NCBI GenBank assembly: GCA_946188165.1
Contig: CAMHTW010000004.1
Coordinates: forward strand, 55,343 to 119,342
Length of the DNA stretch: 64,000 bases
Reading direction: 5' to 3'
From: an uncultured Prevotella sp.
GTDB taxonomy: Bacteria > Bacteroidota > Bacteroidia > Bacteroidales > Bacteroidaceae
Position numbers and translations under genes: made by a program. Positions 62,759-64,000 of this stretch are shown here, one piece after another. The notes beneath the pieces were generated by a model. It was not told where the DNA came from and searched no databases. It saw nothing but the letters and a program-made list of their open reading frames with translations. Positions within the stretch are counted from its first letter, which is position 1. The number at the start of each line of letters is the position of its first letter.

Positions 62759-64000
62759 TTAGTCTTGGAAATAGACCTTTTTGACGCGGTTTGAGACACT
62801 GGTAAGCACTTCATAGGGAATGGTCTGAAGCACATCGCTCAAAACTGAGGCAGGCAGATGCTCGCCAAAGATTTCGACGGTATCGCCCTCGTGAACATCG
62901 GGGATGTCCGTCACGTCAATCATCGCCACATCCATACAGATATTGCCCACATAGGGTGCCTTCTGACCATTGACCAGACAGTAGCAGGCGCCACACCCCA
63001 AATGGCGGTTCAAGCCATCGGCATAGCCAATTGGAATGGCGGCAATAAGGCTGTCGCGCGTCAGAATGCCCTTGCGACTGTAGCCCACCGTTTCGTCCTT
63101 GGGGACGCGACGCAGTTGGAGAATCGTCGTCTTGAGCGTAGAGACAGGACGGAGAGCCGTCGTTGACACGGCGGGATTAGCGGCAAGGGAGGCTGCGATG
63201 GAATCGCTGCGTACAAGGGCAGGGGCTGCTGCGCGGGGATCATAGCCATAGAGACCAAGGCCGAGGCGGCACATGTCGAGCTGGCGCTCGGGGAAGTGCT
63301 GGATGGCAGCACTGTTGTCCATGTGGCGCAGAATTTTGTGCGAGAAGGCGGCCTGAAGCTTTTTGCTGGCTACGTCGAACTTCTGGAACTGCATGGCCGA
63401 GAAATTGTCGAAGTCGTCGCTGTCGGAACCTACGAAATGCGAGAAGACGGAACGCGGAATAATGGCATTCTGGCCTTTAAGACGACGGATGACCTCGTCG
63501 ATGTCCTTCTCAGGGTCGAAGCCTAAACGGTGCATGCCCGTATCGAGCTTGATATGGACGGGCCAGCCCGTGATACCCTGCTGTACTGCGGCATGGATGA
63601 GGGCATCCATCAGTCGGAAGGAATACACCTCAGGCTCCAGGTCGTAGTCGAACATGGTCTTGAAGGCCGTCATCTCAGGATTCATAATCATGATGTTCTG
63701 CGTGATGCCGTTGTGACGCAGGGTGACACCCTCGTCAGCAACAGCTACAGCAAGATAGTCCACACGGTGTTCCTGCAGTGTCTTGGCGACCTCGACGGCA
63801 CCAGCACCATAGGCATCGGCTTTCACCATACATACCAGTTTGGTCTCTGGTTTCAGGAAAGAGCGATAATAGTTGAGGTTATCGACCACGGCATTGAGGT
63901 TGACCTCGAGGATGGTCTCGTGGACCTTCTGCTCCAGAAGTTCAGTGATGCGGTCGAAGCCAAAAGGACGGGCACCCTTGATGAGGATAACCTCGTCGTG
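62759..64000 (-). CDS. Bifunctional MurF ligase / alanine racemase, C-terminal part
   Basis: The frame is open to the right edge, so the 5' end lies outside. The first residues HDEVILIKGARPFGFDRITE are the end of a MurF domain, and HETILEVNLNAVVDNLNYYR leads into an alanine racemase with the PLP lysine in CMVKADAYGAGA and the catalytic tyrosine in ETVGYSRKG. This fusion is normal in Bacteroidota and joins D-Ala supply to UDP-MurNAc-pentapeptide synthesis. Between YGYDPR and ALRPVST an Ala-rich stretch of about 25 residues appears to be extra (63158-63231) and carries the core of the 29-bp repeat. Confidence 0.95.
   Translation of the reverse strand, partial: HDEVILIKGARPFGFDRITELLEQKVHETILEVNLNAVVDNLNYYRSFLKPETKLVCMVKADAYGAGAVEVAKTLQEHRVDYLAVAVADEGVTLRHNGITQNIMIMNPEMTAFKTMFDYDLEPEVYSFRLMDALIHAAVQQGITGWPVHIKLDTGMHRLGFDPEKDIDEVIRRLKGQNAIIPRSVFSHFVGSDSDDFDNFSAMQFQKFDVASKKLQAAFSHKILRHMDNSAAIQHFPERQLDMCRLGLGLYGYDPRAAAPALVRSDSIAASLAANPAVSTTALRPVSTLKTTILQLRRVPKDETVGYSRKGILTRDSLIAAIPIGYADGLNRHLGCGACYCLVNGQKAPYVGNICMDVAMIDVTDIPDVHEGDTVEIFGEHLPASVLSDVLQTIPYEVLTSVSNRVKKVYFQD

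Overview
This window looks like a chromosome segment from a Bacteroidales species, most likely Prevotellaceae (Prevotella, Segatella or Xylanibacter). Four things point there. Promoters repeatedly match the Bacteroidota pattern TTTG, 19-20 bp, TAnnTTTG. Secreted proteins end in the Prevotella-style C-terminal motif DLQGR...G(I/L)YI.NGKK. The families DUF3160, DUF4954, DUF4384, DUF3874, BACON, BspA-type LRR and a fused MurF-Alr are typical of the phylum. Spacers carry the simple-sequence repeats common in Prevotella genomes. No rRNA, tRNA or CRISPR array was found.

Layout. 1-11.5 kb: a partial MATE pump, a secreted PL1 pectate lyase, a four-gene block (two unknown proteins, a YARHG/DUF3160 protein, a CapA-like phosphoesterase), a fused ADP-forming acyl-CoA synthetase, a nitroreductase and guanine deaminase. 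11.6-19 kb: SemiSWEET, ClpB with a shortened AAA2 module, an AAA ATPase, a HigA-like antitoxin beside a deleted HigB toxin, an intact HipBA-like pair, a 21-bp minisatellite and an ATPase remnant. 19-35 kb is mostly core: M6 peptidase, class I fumarase, M16 peptidase, DUF4954, HflX, NagB, DnaA with a structured upstream spacer, MlaD-like protein, amidase, FolB and a stand-alone C-terminal domain of B12-dependent ribonucleotide reductase.

34.9-47 kb is surface and accessory DNA: an operon of a 2035-residue LRR/14-repeat protein, a PEGA/beta-barrel protein and a BACON lipoprotein; a small gene plus a DUF6169-like protein; then a VirE/DUF3874 ATPase gene flanked by 98-bp inverted repeats carrying GTGAGGG heptamers, followed by a DUF6078 gene. 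47.1-51.2 kb is a four-gene envelope operon encoding an LPP20-like protein, a DUF4384 protein, an outer-membrane barrel and a secreted LRR-caspase. Just upstream of its promoter sits a 3.48-kb IS1595-family element with 23-bp perfect terminal inverted repeats and AT-rich passengers (a ParB-fold protein and two unknowns).

54.8-64 kb: a BspA-type LRR protein with a 53-residue partner, then a uronate operon (orphan GatC-like PTS EIIC, signal-peptide-bearing KduI, ExuT-type transporter) and a partial MurF-Alr. The pectate lyase and the uronate operon together suggest pectin use. The most interesting parts are the IS1595 element and its cargo, the inverted-repeat-flanked VirE gene, the caspase operon, the internally deleted HigB, and repeats that have entered coding sequence (signal peptides, start and stop regions, alanine racemase).
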